64,000 nt of DNA, from positions 124,001-188,000 of the forward strand of contig CP064999.1 in assembly GCA_016700115.1 (NCBI GenBank), given 5' to 3'. Every line of letters begins with the position of its first letter. The first letter of the stretch is position 1. Both the position numbers and the translations under genes were made by a program. The notes below the pieces were generated by a model that was given only the letters and a program-made list of their open reading frames with translations, did no database searches and was not told where the DNA came from. Positions 9,701 to 16,895 of this stretch are shown one piece after another. The DNA comes from Sphingobacteriales bacterium. GTDB lineage: Bacteria > Bacteroidota > Bacteroidia > Chitinophagales > UBA2359.

Positions 9701-11302
9701 CCAATTCGGGTGCTTAGGTTCATGGCGTATGCTGCGAAGCATTTTCAGAAATAAAACGGTAGGGTTGTTTTCTATATCTGAAGGCTGACGTTCTTCGGCA
9801 AGTTCCCCTACCTGATAGCGTCCTCCGTAAATAGTCGTATATTCATAAGCAACGGCAAGCACTGCATTGTCGGGAAGCCTTGAGTTGAGTGAAATATATC
9901 CGAGTTGAGGGTCAAAACTAAACTCTGTCGGGTTGAGTTTTCGGACCGTCATTTTCTTAAAATCCACCACATCTTTCAGTTGTGTGGCTCCGGCAGCATT
10001 TTCCAAAATCGGGGCAACATCTACTAACTGGCGAAGCTGTGGGTTACCGACTAATTTTTGGTATAAGTCATTGGTCAGGTTGTCGGGAAATGTTCGTCCC
10101 GGTGTTGGAGTAGTATTTTGGTTATAGGGTTCGTTTTCACCTAAATCCGAAAAGGCAACGATATCGCGTTGTGTGTCGCTTGGAGTTCCTCTGCTGTCGC
10201 TCACATATACATCAACTCGTGTGATCACAACTTCGGAATTAACATAAGGCAAACTTCTCAGTGCTTTTTCGTAGTTTTTCCTGAAATATTGTGCAAGGAA
10301 AAAGTGCCGGTCTTCATCATACTCTTCGGCAGAAATCCTGAACTGCTGTTGTTGTGCGCCATTTTGTAAGGTAATGTTTCTGGTTTTTGACCGTTGTTGA
10401 GACAAAACGGAATTTATGGTCAATCTGCCAAACTTGAGTTTGCTTTGAACTCCAAAAAGATTTTGAGAACCCGGAATCAGCGTTACCGGCAAAGGGAAAT
10501 TGACATTTCCGGCACGTAACTCCTGAACAATTTCATCTTCATCGCCAATGTATTCGAGTTTGATTTGATTTTCAAAGTCAAAAATAGCACGGGTATTATA
10601 GTTGGTATTGATTTTCATTTTATCGCCAATCTTACCGACTACCCCCATATTGATATTCATATCAAAAAAGAAATTAGGCCCCTGACGTCGTACAGTGGAC
10701 AACAAAGCAGGATTGTCTATCCTTTGGGTTTGAAAACCAAATTCCATATCAATGCTTCCGGTAGGGCGAATATCCACGCCGCCCGGGCCAAACAACCGGT
10801 CAAACAGTTCACCGCCTTTGTAAAGGGGAGGTATTAGTCCTTTTCCTTGCAACGGAGTGGAAGACTCAGATTTTTGCAACCAATAATTAGACTGCATCTG
10901 TTCCTGCCGGTATTTCCAAAACTCTTCAAAAGTCAGATAAGTAGGCGGGCTAAAATATTGTCCGTTGGCATAAGTTTCTGTAATGATATAGGTATTTGAT
11001 TCCGGATCGTATTCAACATTTTGTTGAATGGAAGGGGGTGTTCCCAAATCAAACGGATTGTTGGATGGGTTGGTCAGATAGTCTCCTTCCCGATCGGGAA
11101 GGGGATAAATAAGCGGCTCTTCCGGTTTGGGTGAATCCGAAGGCAGGGGTATCGGCAAAGTGGGAATAGCAAAAGGAGGTGGAGGAATAATGCCTCCATT
11201 TGTTTCGCCGACAACGGCGGCAAAGGTGGTAACCAATAAAAAGATAACGATACCGGGTATTAAATACTTCGTCCTATGCACGCTTAAAGGGGTTTTAATC
11301 AT
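3743..11302 (-). CDS. sprA: SprA, T9SS outer-membrane translocon / gliding motility protein
   Basis: A 2519-residue protein, within the usual 2300-2500 range of SprA (Sov in Porphyromonas). It starts with a signal peptide (hydrophobic residues about 13-30), followed by a proline-rich stretch. The rest is a very large beta-barrel with periodic amphipathic strands, ending in GGIRVSFNLGQ as expected of an outer-membrane barrel. Family stretches such as ADGKLLEPKTRWGGIMR and IEFWLLDPF are visible. A glycine/glutamine/methionine-rich loop near residue 630 and a lysine/serine/proline-rich insert near 1985-2015 are likely exposed loops. SprA is the pore through which T9SS cargo crosses the outer membrane; at least eight cargo genes lie in this window. 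It is downstream of ruvA, a conserved arrangement in Bacteroidota. Confidence 0.95.
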   Translation of the reverse strand: MIKTPLSVHRTKYLIPGIVIFLLVTTFAAVVGETNGGIIPPPPFAIPTLPIPLPSDSPKPEEPLIYPLPDREGDYLTNPSNNPFDLGTPPSIQQNVEYDPESNTYIITETYANGQYFSPPTYLTFEEFWKYRQEQMQSNYWLQKSESSTPLQGKGLIPPLYKGGELFDRLFGPGGVDIRPTGSIDMEFGFQTQRIDNPALLSTVRRQGPNFFFDMNINMGVVGKIGDKMKINTNYNTRAIFDFENQIKLEYIGDEDEIVQELRAGNVNFPLPVTLIPGSQNLFGVQSKLKFGRLTINSVLSQQRSKTRNITLQNGAQQQQFRISAEEYDEDRHFFLAQYFRKNYEKALRSLPYVNSEVVITRVDVYVSDSRGTPSDTQRDIVAFSDLGENEPYNQNTTPTPGRTFPDNLTNDLYQKLVGNPQLRQLVDVAPILENAAGATQLKDVVDFKKMTVRKLNPTEFSFDPQLGYISLNSRLPDNAVLAVAYEYTTIYGGRYQVGELAEERQPSDIENNPTVLFLKMLRSIRHEPKHPNWELMMKNVYALGAYQIQPQDFRLDVYYEVPGKGDIRYIPEGDGIKGVPLIALMNLDQTNASNEPYGNCCFDFIDAKPGFGAAPPIQSATTTGGMNTGMGMQTQQGGQGNISNNALRFGTINTRTGKVYFPVLEPFGQNLQNKFEEQNVNPEIAKRYVYNYLYDSTRVIASMFPELNRYFIKGTYKSSVTSEIALGAFNIPKGSVRVTAGGMILTEGVDYEVNYNLGRLIIINDAIINSGVPVNVNFEDNGTFGLQQRTFLGTRLDYKIHRDFNIGGTFVRLSERPFTQKVDYGNDPIANSMVGLDANYFAPAPWLTKALDKLPLYSTKEPSSISFNAEGAGFLPGHARGINVDENGTVYVDDFEGSRTQYDLKFPYTAWTLSSAPKFSPDQSGNILFPEAEYVNDLSYGFNRAKIAWYQVDNVFGRTTGGVDQPFDYYTYPILETDIFPNTQSFTGQVVMRPLDIAFFPEERGPYNYETTGRPGISAGIAPDGKLLEPKTRWGGIMRDSPFKNFERANVEFIEFWLLDPFITEKTNQGELYLQLGNVSEDVLKDGRQFYENALLQTVNLDETNWGVVSKTRPVTFAFDNNPDVRETQDVGFDGLNDTSEVAKFGDFLGDVSAILNPDAYAKLLADPSSDNFRHFRDTYYDVIPTNSITDRYKDFNGPEGNSPAQAETSGFTNSGTNFPEMEDLNRDYTMNDSEEYFQYRINLKPSDQMVIGQDYLVQYIDTRLRDVPGVPSDTTVRWYYFRIPINEYTEKVGSVNLRNIEFMRLFLTGFEEPVICRMARFNMVRNTWRRYEPLIVEEGEYIPNDLDPSTFFNLTSASIEENSAQQPVPYRIPPCINREITAGTAVANLLQNEQSSVLQVGDLQDGYARGIFRGIDMDFRQFKRLKMFIHAESLSTFGACNPIEDGEISAFIRIGDDFQNNYYEYEIPLQVTSSENRDIFSALYPTPTECGDSDRYWIWPEDNELDLRIQDLVEAKIERNFTPNTRTDKPWVKKVPIVWKTNGDTVWAKITVVGSPDIGRVKQIMLGVRNPKRTILNETTDDGMPKCAEVWFNELRLSDFDQTAGWAALARMDVKLADLGNITVSGSMHTPNFGTLEQKANERYRDLLYQYDASATLEMGKLLPKNAAIRIPVYAGISQTISTPQYDPYDTDILTKRNIQEIENLYGADSARIARKNRQTSTGIKSINVTNLRKERTNSNRAPMPYDVENLSFTYAYTETELSDPVIESQTDKRHRGSISYAYTARPIYWSPLKGLIKSNSNYLKLFKDFNFNIIPSTVSFRNNINRQVNILQLRPVVGETLLLPACYDKLFTWDRIYGVTYNPTRSITADFTANNTSVIDEPQIGKTPKDTLWTNIKRLGRTRTYNQAANINYNLPLDKIPFLSWTQVRARYGSTYYWQASPIAMADTLGNIFGNGRNIQLNGELNFVKLYSSIPFIKDINAPKSNTKKPQPKSAQPKSNDKSSKTKTASSGGVSNAARVILRPLLMLRRASITYSERNETVVPGFNRIPRNLGMNWEDGPRPGWDFILGDQPELKNWLEWMADDSLLVANRYVNDQVRQSSNKTLNIKANLEPFTDLRIDLNLDLTHNNQHSEFYKLDETNNQFMHLSKIYTGSYTISYFTLPTMFDKIRKSDSIAVSTTFLQFQEYREIFSQRFKEQFETYNPGVTLGPYRDLLNDTTLLNYAEGYGPYSQDVLLPAFLAAFSGKDARKANLNGLNLLPLPNWRLTYNGLNKLPAMKKVFATFNITHGYTSTLSVNNYQNNLNFDDRYYSDAMLLPNDQNIVDYLISERLRIAGLSDLDTLTGNFFSYYRIPQVIISEQLSPLIGIDATWVNGLSTRFDYKRSRMLGMSFQDYQLSEQRSEEFTIGLGYRLKGLKMKFIKFRGKALDLENDLVFNTDVSYRNNVTMNYRLDQNVGEPTSGMKTIRIAPSIDYVVSERLRITLFYDRTRNIPATSASFPITNTRGGIRVSFNLGQ

Positions 11303-11664
11303 CAGTTAAAACAGACATCAACAGAAATACCACCACTATTGCTAACCAATTCAGGTCATAAAATCATATAGCAGATAGCGTTAAAAACGAAAATTGATTG
11401 ATGGGTTTTTCTGTTTAGAATATGATTGAATATTTTAGCTTGTCTGTCAGAATTGTCTGATTGGTTAATGGATTGCCACGCGGGTTGCCCGGTGTGATGG
11501 TTAAAAGGGATAAACTGTTGTTTAACTATTTTGGAAAGTTCAATAAAATCAATCTGCTTAAACGCAATAGCATTGCTTAGTAGTATGAAATTAAGAAGGT
11601 AATTTTTAATGGTTACAAAATATTATGGAGTTGATGATATTTATATTATTTACACACTATGGTG
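11303..11664. other. 362-bp gap between ruvA and sprA
   Basis: No open reading frame, RNA gene or strong terminator was recognised. The stretch is AT-rich and must hold the sprA translation signals and perhaps its own promoter, but no clean minus-strand TAnnTTTG element was found. Whether sprA is read through from ruvA is open. Confidence 0.4.
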
Positions 11665-12258
11665 TTAAAGTGCCTGTAGTGCTTGTTTTAAAAGTGTTTC
11701 CACATTACTAACCGCAGGATTTTCCCTCAATACCCGAGCTATTGCCTTTTGAGCTATTGGCTTGGCAATTCCCAAGGTAAGTAAAGCGTTCAGTGCTTCT
11801 TCTTTAAAAGCTGACGTGTTGCCAATTGTGTCGGTAACAACCAAGGTTGCCGGCAGTTTTGACAACTTGTCTTTAAGTTCCAAAATAACCCTTTTAGCTG
11901 TTTTTGGGCCAACCCCTTTCATGGTTCTGATAAGATTTTCATTTTCGGTAATGATGGCTTCCTGTATTTCCTGTGGATTTAATGACGAGAGCATGATTTG
12001 TGCGGTTGCAGGCCCAATGCCAGACACTGAAATAAGATGTAAAAAAAGTTCTTTTTCTGCCTCGCCTGAAAATCCATACAAGGTATGGGCATCCTCTTTG
12101 ATGTGCAGATGTGTAAAGAGTTTTCCTTTTTCAAGATGCTGAATACCGCTAAAGGTGTTTAAGCTGATATTGACATGATAAGCCACCCCACCAGAGGTTT
12201 CCATCACCACATAAGCCGGTGTTTTTTGGGTGAATTGCCCTACAATATAGGCTATCAT
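11665..12258 (-). CDS. ruvA: Holliday junction branch migration protein RuvA
   Basis: 197 residues starting MIAYIVGQFTQK, the standard RuvA N-terminus; an upstream in-frame ATG at 12336 would add an unlikely hydrophobic leader. Domain order: OB-fold (1-62), the two helix-hairpin-helix motifs (LISVSGIGPATA near 70-80 and TMKGVGPKTAKRVILELKDK near 105-125), a flexible linker, and domain III (about 145-197) that contacts RuvB. RuvA binds Holliday junctions and loads the RuvB motor. On the minus strand CAAAAGTA at 12287-12294 is a good complement of TAnnTTTG, placing a transcript start about 20 nt before 12258 and supporting this start. Confidence 0.95.
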   Translation of the reverse strand: MIAYIVGQFTQKTPAYVVMETSGGVAYHVNISLNTFSGIQHLEKGKLFTHLHIKEDAHTLYGFSGEAEKELFLHLISVSGIGPATAQIMLSSLNPQEIQEAIITENENLIRTMKGVGPKTAKRVILELKDKLSKLPATLVVTDTIGNTSAFKEEALNALLTLGIAKPIAQKAIARVLRENPAVSNVETLLKQALQAL

Positions 12259-12659
12259 GCTTTTTAAGGGTTGGTTATTGCGGGTGCAAAAGTAGAAAAA
12301 AATTATGGGAATTAGGTAATAAAACAATTTGGGCATTGCCGTTCAATATCTGTACAATTCGCTTTTTTTATTTGTTTTTTAATAATGATGGTCAAATCAC
12401 AAATAACTTTTTATGCAGTTATTCTCCTCTCGTATGAGGAACCGGAATTTATTATCTTCAGGATTCATACTCCGATTAGCGCCAATGAATATTTTCCGTA
12501 CCTCTGCCACTTCTTGCCCATGTTTATTAAAACGCTTCCCTAATATTAACTTTACCCTCCTACTTCCTAAAAGGGGAGATGCCCCTAATTATCTATCCCA
12601 ACTCCGCTCAAAATATACTAACCTTTCAACGGGTTTCAAAGTCCCCTTCAGAGATTTAA

Positions 12660-12871
12660 GGGTGCATTGGGATTTAGGGGTAACAGCAGGCAGCGAAGTA
12701 GAAATAACCCTACTCACCCTAACCAGTCAAACCATACTACAAACCACACTTGCCGCAGGGGAAACTAATAAAACCATTTCGGTGGCACATCTGCCGGAGG
12801 GGGTGTATTTGTATTCCGTTGAGCAATCGGGGAGTGTGTTGACGCGGGGTAAGGTGGCGGTGGTTAGGTAG
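12660..12871 (+). pseudogene. Decayed C-terminal remnant of a T9SS cargo gene
   Basis: The last ~55 codons of an open frame (end of frame at 12871) encode a T9SS type A CTD end. It is nearly identical to the end of the 586-residue protein at 15728: TTLAAGETNKTISVAHLPEG, then VYLYSVEQSGSVL and RGKVAVVR. The frame continues upstream to 12413, but that part has no signal peptide, no PKD domain and no resemblance to the paralogues. The remnant is followed by the same spacer (palindromes, poly-A/T tract) that follows the intact copy. It is best read as the truncated leftover of a third unit of the local duplication. Confidence 0.75.
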
Positions 12872-12922
12872 TGAAAAGTGAAAAACTAAAAGTGAAAAAC
12901 CCTGAAAGGTGGTAGTGTTTAA

Positions 12923-12955
12923 AATCCTTATAGGTTTGTCAAACCTATAAGGATT
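12923..12955. repeat. 33-bp palindrome, copy 1a
   Basis: Perfect inverted repeat with 16-bp arms (AATCCTTATAGGTTTG and its complement) around one central base. It recurs at 15787-15819 with only the centre base changed. It sits 52 bp after the stop codon of the CTD remnant. It could fold as a transcript hairpin or serve as a REP-like mobile or recombination element. Confidence 0.85.
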
Positions 12956-12977
12956 GACAAATACAGGCAATTATCAA

Positions 12978-13010
12978 AAACATAGGATGTTTCTGAAACA
13001 TCCTATGTTT
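12978..13010. repeat. 33-bp palindrome, copy 1b
   Basis: Perfect inverted repeat with 16-bp arms (AAACATAGGATGTTTC and its complement) around one base. The second copy, at 15842-15874, has two mismatches in one arm. Together with the neighbouring palindrome it forms a two-hairpin module conserved between the duplicated units. Confidence 0.85.
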
Positions 13011-13199
13011 AAATAGTTTCAGGCAACCCAGGTAAATTATTTTTCGTTAAGAAAAGTAGGCATCTGATGCTCAAAAAAACTTTTTTTCAAAAAAAATGAA
13101 AAAAAAGTGCGATTTTGGGTTGATTTTTTTGTGTGAAAAGGAATAATATAAGTAAAGCAACCCAAAACCCTGTCTTAGCCGATAGATAAAACTAAGAAG

Positions 13200-13895
13200 A
13201 TGCGATTATTTTTTTCCACCACTCAAACTTTATTTTTTATGACCGAAACCCACGATACTGTCGAAGCCTTGTCGCTGTTGGAAAGTGTTAACACCCAAAC
13301 CGCAAAACGCATGAAAATTGCTTTGGCCATGCAGGAGGGGCAGTATAGTAAAGCAGATAGCATAGGAAACACCCTGCCACAGACGGGATTGGACAATCAA
13401 CATTTCCGCCAATTGTTGACTTTGCAGATAGAAATGGCACAAAACAACCGCAGCTACACACAATTCAGCCCTGAAGAAGATGCCCTGTTAAGTCAGATTG
13501 CTCAAAGTCAGACTACCTCGGCAATGAGTGCCAAAGTACTGCGTTATTTAGCTTATGGCGAAGAGATATTGGTGCAACTACCACCCTTGCCCGATGAACT
13601 TTCAGAAGGTATGCCCATTCAGTTTAAGTACGGCGCAGCAAATTCAGATTTAATCAGCTTATATCCTAATCCCGCCTCCAAGCACCTGCAAATACAGTAC
13701 AACCTCCCCTCCAAAACCGAGGCAACTGTTGAAATTTACAATGCCTTGGGCAAGTGTATCTACCGACAGGCTGTATCCGAAAACGGCAATCTGCACCTCA
13801 ATATCAGCAACTGGTCAAACGGCATATACTTCTATCGTCTATTGCAAAATGGAAAAACTGTGGTCAGCAACAAACTAATGGTGGTACAACACTAA
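13200..13895 (+). CDS. Headless T9SS CTD protein, unit 1
   Basis: 231 residues with no signal peptide. Residues 15-140 are helical (LLESVNTQTAKRMKIALAMQ, YTQFSPEEDALLSQIAQSQ). They align by eye with the region just before the CTD of the large metzincin/beta-helix protein at 36780-40286 (SLQPQQEAMLYAIANSQSSQ). Residues 150-231 are a T9SS type A sorting domain (LYPNPASKHLQI ... NGIYFYRLLQNGK). Without a signal peptide it could not reach the T9SS, so it is probably a truncated derivative of a larger cargo gene, or uses an unseen frameshifted 5' part. Residues 1-145 are almost identical to the ORF at 16063-16755; the CTDs differ. Confidence 0.65.
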   Translation: MRLFFSTTQTLFFMTETHDTVEALSLLESVNTQTAKRMKIALAMQEGQYSKADSIGNTLPQTGLDNQHFRQLLTLQIEMAQNNRSYTQFSPEEDALLSQIAQSQTTSAMSAKVLRYLAYGEEILVQLPPLPDELSEGMPIQFKYGAANSDLISLYPNPASKHLQIQYNLPSKTEATVEIYNALGKCIYRQAVSENGNLHLNISNWSNGIYFYRLLQNGKTVVSNKLMVVQH

Positions 13896-13912
13896 TTTAC
13901 TAACCTGCAACG

Positions 13913-13945
13913 ATACTGCCTATGCGTAAAAAACATGGGCAGTAT
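13913..13945 (+). terminator. Hairpin after the headless ORF
   Basis: ATACTGCC at 13913-13920 and GGCAGTAT at 13938-13945 form an 8-bp stem just after the stop codon at 13895 and before the next signal-peptide gene. No strong U-run follows, so it may be an attenuator or processing hairpin. Confidence 0.45.
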
Positions 13946-13967
13946 TGCTGTATTTAAAATATTGACT

Positions 13968-15728
13968 ATGAAAAATATTAGCATTTTTGTCGTCTTAATT
14001 GTTTATGGGTTAATTGTAGTAGGACAACCCAAGTATTTCGAAAAATCTATTAGTTGGGGTTGGGTACAGGGTTCAAACAAAGTATATTTCACAAGCGACA
14101 CATCAATTGTTTTTAGTTGCGGAAGTATTGCAACCAATACGACACTTGAGAAGGTCAATTTACTCTTCACCGACCAATTTGCCGAAAACCAAACGCTGTT
14201 GACTTACGGAGAGGAATTTGGCTCATTTGTTATATTAGACCTTATAACTACGCCATTTGGATATGCCTTTTGCGGGTGGATGAACAACGAACCTTATGAA
14301 ACGCTTCCATGGGATATATACAGCTACCCGTACATTATGGAGGTTAATCATGCAGGCGAGGTAATAAATCACTATCAGTTGCCCGATCCTCCTTATGAGG
14401 GGAATGGCAGTGCTTTGTTATATTACCCCGAAACCAATACTTATTATTTGGGCGGGAATGCATTTACCACCGCCGCTGAACCCGATCGTTTAGTCATGAC
14501 CAAAATAACGGACGGTGAAATTGTTTGGCGAAAGTATTACGATAGTTTTATGAAACGAAATAGAATCTTCGATTTATTGCCCACCTCTGATGGAGGATGT
14601 TTTGCTCTTGGAGTAGTAAATTACTCTTCTGCCTCAATTTATGAAGGAGAAGTATTACTAATGCGAATTAACCCCGAAGGGAATCTCATTCTTAGCAAAA
14701 CTTTTAAATGGAACTGGCTTAAAGCAGGAGGATTTCGTTTGAACAGGTTTAATGAAGATAATTTAATCATTACCGGATTTAGTAAAAATAATAATGCACT
14801 TTTGTTAAGAACTGACACTTTAGGGAATATTATGTGGGACAGACATTATGAATTTGGCAACAATTTTAATGAAACTGTTAATGCTTTTCAGTTGGGCGAT
14901 AATATTGTATGTGCAGGAAGCAGAAGGCATACCGGTGGAAAAGTAGAAGCGTTTCTTATGAAAGTGCGCGGCTCGGACGGCGAGCCGTTATGGGTGCGCT
15001 ATTTTGACGCAGAACCCAATAACGATTATTTTTACGATTTCACCCCTGCCCCCGATGGAGGTTTTCTGTGCGTGGGCCGCACCGAGCCGGTCGGTGCTGC
15101 CAATGTGTTGGTTGTCAAAACCAACTGTATGGGGCTGCTCAGTCTTCCTCAGGCAGATTTTACATTCGTACAAGATACCACCCCGCCGGCATTGTTCACC
15201 TTCTTCAATCAAAGCCAATATGTTTATCCCGACAGCATAGACGGCGGGCATTTTATCTGGGAATTTGGCGACGGGGCTGTCAGCAACTCAACCCACCCCA
15301 CTCACATCTATCCCGAAGAAGGCCACTACCTCGTTACCCTCACCGCCATAGTTTGTTCCGATACCAGTGTTACCCAACAGCTTGTATATGCGCGTTCGGG
15401 GAGTGGTATTGCGGTAGGCATCCCCGATAGCTCTTGGGAGGGGTCAGGGGGTTCTTCCATCCTCGTCTATCCCAACCCCGCACAAAACACCCTTACCTTC
15501 GCCCTACCCGAAGGCTTAACTCCCCCTTCAGGGGGCTGGGGGGTAGAGGGGGATTTAGGGGTAAGCATCTACAACCTCACCGGTCAAATGGTATTGCAAA
15601 CCACCCTTGCGGCGGGTGAAACAAACAAAACCATTTCGGTGGCACATCTGCCCGAGGGGGTGTATTTGTATTCCGTTGAGCAATCGGGCAGTGTGTTGGC
15701 GCGGGGTAAGGTGGCGGTGGTTAGATAG
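13968..15728 (+). CDS. Secreted protein with PKD domain and T9SS sorting domain, unit 1
   Basis: 586 residues from the ATG at 13968, which opens with a good signal peptide (MKNISIFVVLIVYGLIVVGQ). Residues ~25-400 form a repetitive beta-rich region with propeller-like blades (MTKITDGEIVWRKYYDS, LLRTDTLGNIMWDRHYEF, LMKVRGSDGEPLWVRYFDAE). A PKD domain lies near residues 410-485 (GGHFIWEFGDGAVSNSTHPT). The CTD is at about 505-586 (VYPNPAQNTLTF ... LPEGVYLYSVEQSG). The linker LTPPSGGWGVEGDLG in the CTD comes from a G/C-run repeat inserted in frame. Predicted to be secreted by the T9SS and anchored or released at the cell surface; ligand unknown. The 584-residue protein at 16896 is its tandem paralogue. 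Confidence 0.85.
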   Translation: MKNISIFVVLIVYGLIVVGQPKYFEKSISWGWVQGSNKVYFTSDTSIVFSCGSIATNTTLEKVNLLFTDQFAENQTLLTYGEEFGSFVILDLITTPFGYAFCGWMNNEPYETLPWDIYSYPYIMEVNHAGEVINHYQLPDPPYEGNGSALLYYPETNTYYLGGNAFTTAAEPDRLVMTKITDGEIVWRKYYDSFMKRNRIFDLLPTSDGGCFALGVVNYSSASIYEGEVLLMRINPEGNLILSKTFKWNWLKAGGFRLNRFNEDNLIITGFSKNNNALLLRTDTLGNIMWDRHYEFGNNFNETVNAFQLGDNIVCAGSRRHTGGKVEAFLMKVRGSDGEPLWVRYFDAEPNNDYFYDFTPAPDGGFLCVGRTEPVGAANVLVVKTNCMGLLSLPQADFTFVQDTTPPALFTFFNQSQYVYPDSIDGGHFIWEFGDGAVSNSTHPTHIYPEEGHYLVTLTAIVCSDTSVTQQLVYARSGSGIAVGIPDSSWEGSGGSSILVYPNPAQNTLTFALPEGLTPPSGGWGVEGDLGVSIYNLTGQMVLQTTLAAGETNKTISVAHLPEGVYLYSVEQSGSVLARGKVAVVR

Positions 15729-16062
15729 TGAAAAGTGAAAAACTAAAAGTGAAAAGTGAAAAACCCTGAAAGGTGGTAGTGTTTAAAATCCTTATAGGTT
15801 TGGCAAACCTATAAGGATTGACAAATACAGGCAATCAGAAAAAACATAGGATGTTTCGGAAACATTTTATGTTTAAACAGCTTCAGGCAACCCAGGTAAA
15901 TTATTTTTCGTTAAGAAAGGCAGGCATCTGATGCTCAAAAAAACTTTTTTTCAAAAAAAATGAAAAAAAGTGCGATTTTAAGCTGATTTTTTTCTGTGAA
16001 AAGGAATAAAATAAGTAAAGCAACCCAAAACCCTGTCTTAGCCGATTGATAAAACTAAGAAG
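15729..16062. repeat. Duplicated intergenic spacer, copy 2
   Basis: This 334-bp spacer repeats 12872-13199 almost base for base: the GTGAAAAGTGAAAA low-complexity start, both 33-bp palindromes (15787-15819 and 15842-15874), a poly-T/poly-A patch, and the stretch before the next headless ORF. It shows that the unit was copied as a block including non-coding DNA. No separate gene is visible in it. Confidence 0.85.
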
Positions 16063-16755
16063 ATGCGATTATTTTTTACCACCACCCAAACTTTATTTTA
16101 CATGACCGAAACCTCCGATACTGCTGAAGCCATGTCGCTGTTGGAAAGTGTGAATACCCAAACCGCAAAACGCATGAAAGTTGCATTGGCTATGCAAGAG
16201 GGACAGTATAGCAAGGCAGACAGTATATGTAACACTCTGCCCCAAACAGGATTGGACAATCAATATTTCCGTGAGTTATTGTCTTTGCAGATAGAGATGG
16301 CGCAAAACAACCGCAGCTACACCCAGTTCAGCCCTGAAGAAGATGCCCTTTTGAGCCAGATTGCTCAAAGTCAGACAACCTCGGCAATGAGTGCTAAAGT
16401 ACTACGCTATTTAGCTTACGGCGAAGAGATAATGGTTGAACTTCCACCTATGCCCGAAGACCTGACGGAAGGAATGCCCATACAGTTTAAAACCGGTGTT
16501 GCTGATGCTCCAAACATCAATATTACGCCCAATCCGGCATCAGAGTATCTACAAATTTACGCTAACCTGCCTTCAAAAACGTCCGCCAACATTAGCATAT
16601 ATGATGCCTTTGGCAAATTAACATTCAGCCTTTCAGTTACAGAAAGCGGTAAAACATTAGTAGCCATGAGCGATTGGCCAAACGGGCTATATTTCTGCCG
16701 GGTTACCAGTAACGGAGCAATAATAAGCAGCAGTAAAATTTTGGTCGCAAAGTAA
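16063..16755 (+). CDS. Headless T9SS CTD protein, unit 2
   Basis: 230 residues, paralogue of the ORF at 13200-13895. The first ~145 residues are nearly the same (TAKRMKVALAMQEGQYSKAD, FSPEEDALLSQIAQSQTTSA), whereas the CTD (NITPNPASEYLQIYANLPSK ... NGLYFCRVTSNGAIISSSK) is clearly different in sequence though of the same family. No signal peptide. The sharp change from identity to divergence suggests gene conversion or CTD exchange. Function unknown; may not be exported. Confidence 0.65.
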   Translation: MRLFFTTTQTLFYMTETSDTAEAMSLLESVNTQTAKRMKVALAMQEGQYSKADSICNTLPQTGLDNQYFRELLSLQIEMAQNNRSYTQFSPEEDALLSQIAQSQTTSAMSAKVLRYLAYGEEIMVELPPMPEDLTEGMPIQFKTGVADAPNINITPNPASEYLQIYANLPSKTSANISIYDAFGKLTFSLSVTESGKTLVAMSDWPNGLYFCRVTSNGAIISSSKILVAK

Positions 16756-16763
16756 TATTATTG

Positions 16764-16807
16764 TATATAAACTGCCATGTTCAAATTCGAGCATGGCAGT
16801 TTATATA
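16764..16807 (+). terminator. Perfect 16-bp hairpin after the headless ORF
   Basis: TATATAAACTGCCATG at 16764-16779 and its exact complement at 16792-16807 flank a 12-nt loop, 9 bp after the stop at 16755. The A/T-rich base could act as a bidirectional terminator though no long U-run follows. It occupies the same place as the hairpin at 13913-13945. Confidence 0.55.
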
Positions 16808-16895
16808 ATTCTATCGGCTTACTCTGCTTATTTCTTAAAGAAGTAGGTCAGAAATCATTCCCAAACTTTAACGTTCATCAAAAACAATTACAACT

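Noticed and set aside
12259..12336. Longer RuvA starting at 12336
   Set aside because: RuvA begins MIAYIVG; the extra 26 residues are hydrophobic and a likely promoter element overlaps them.
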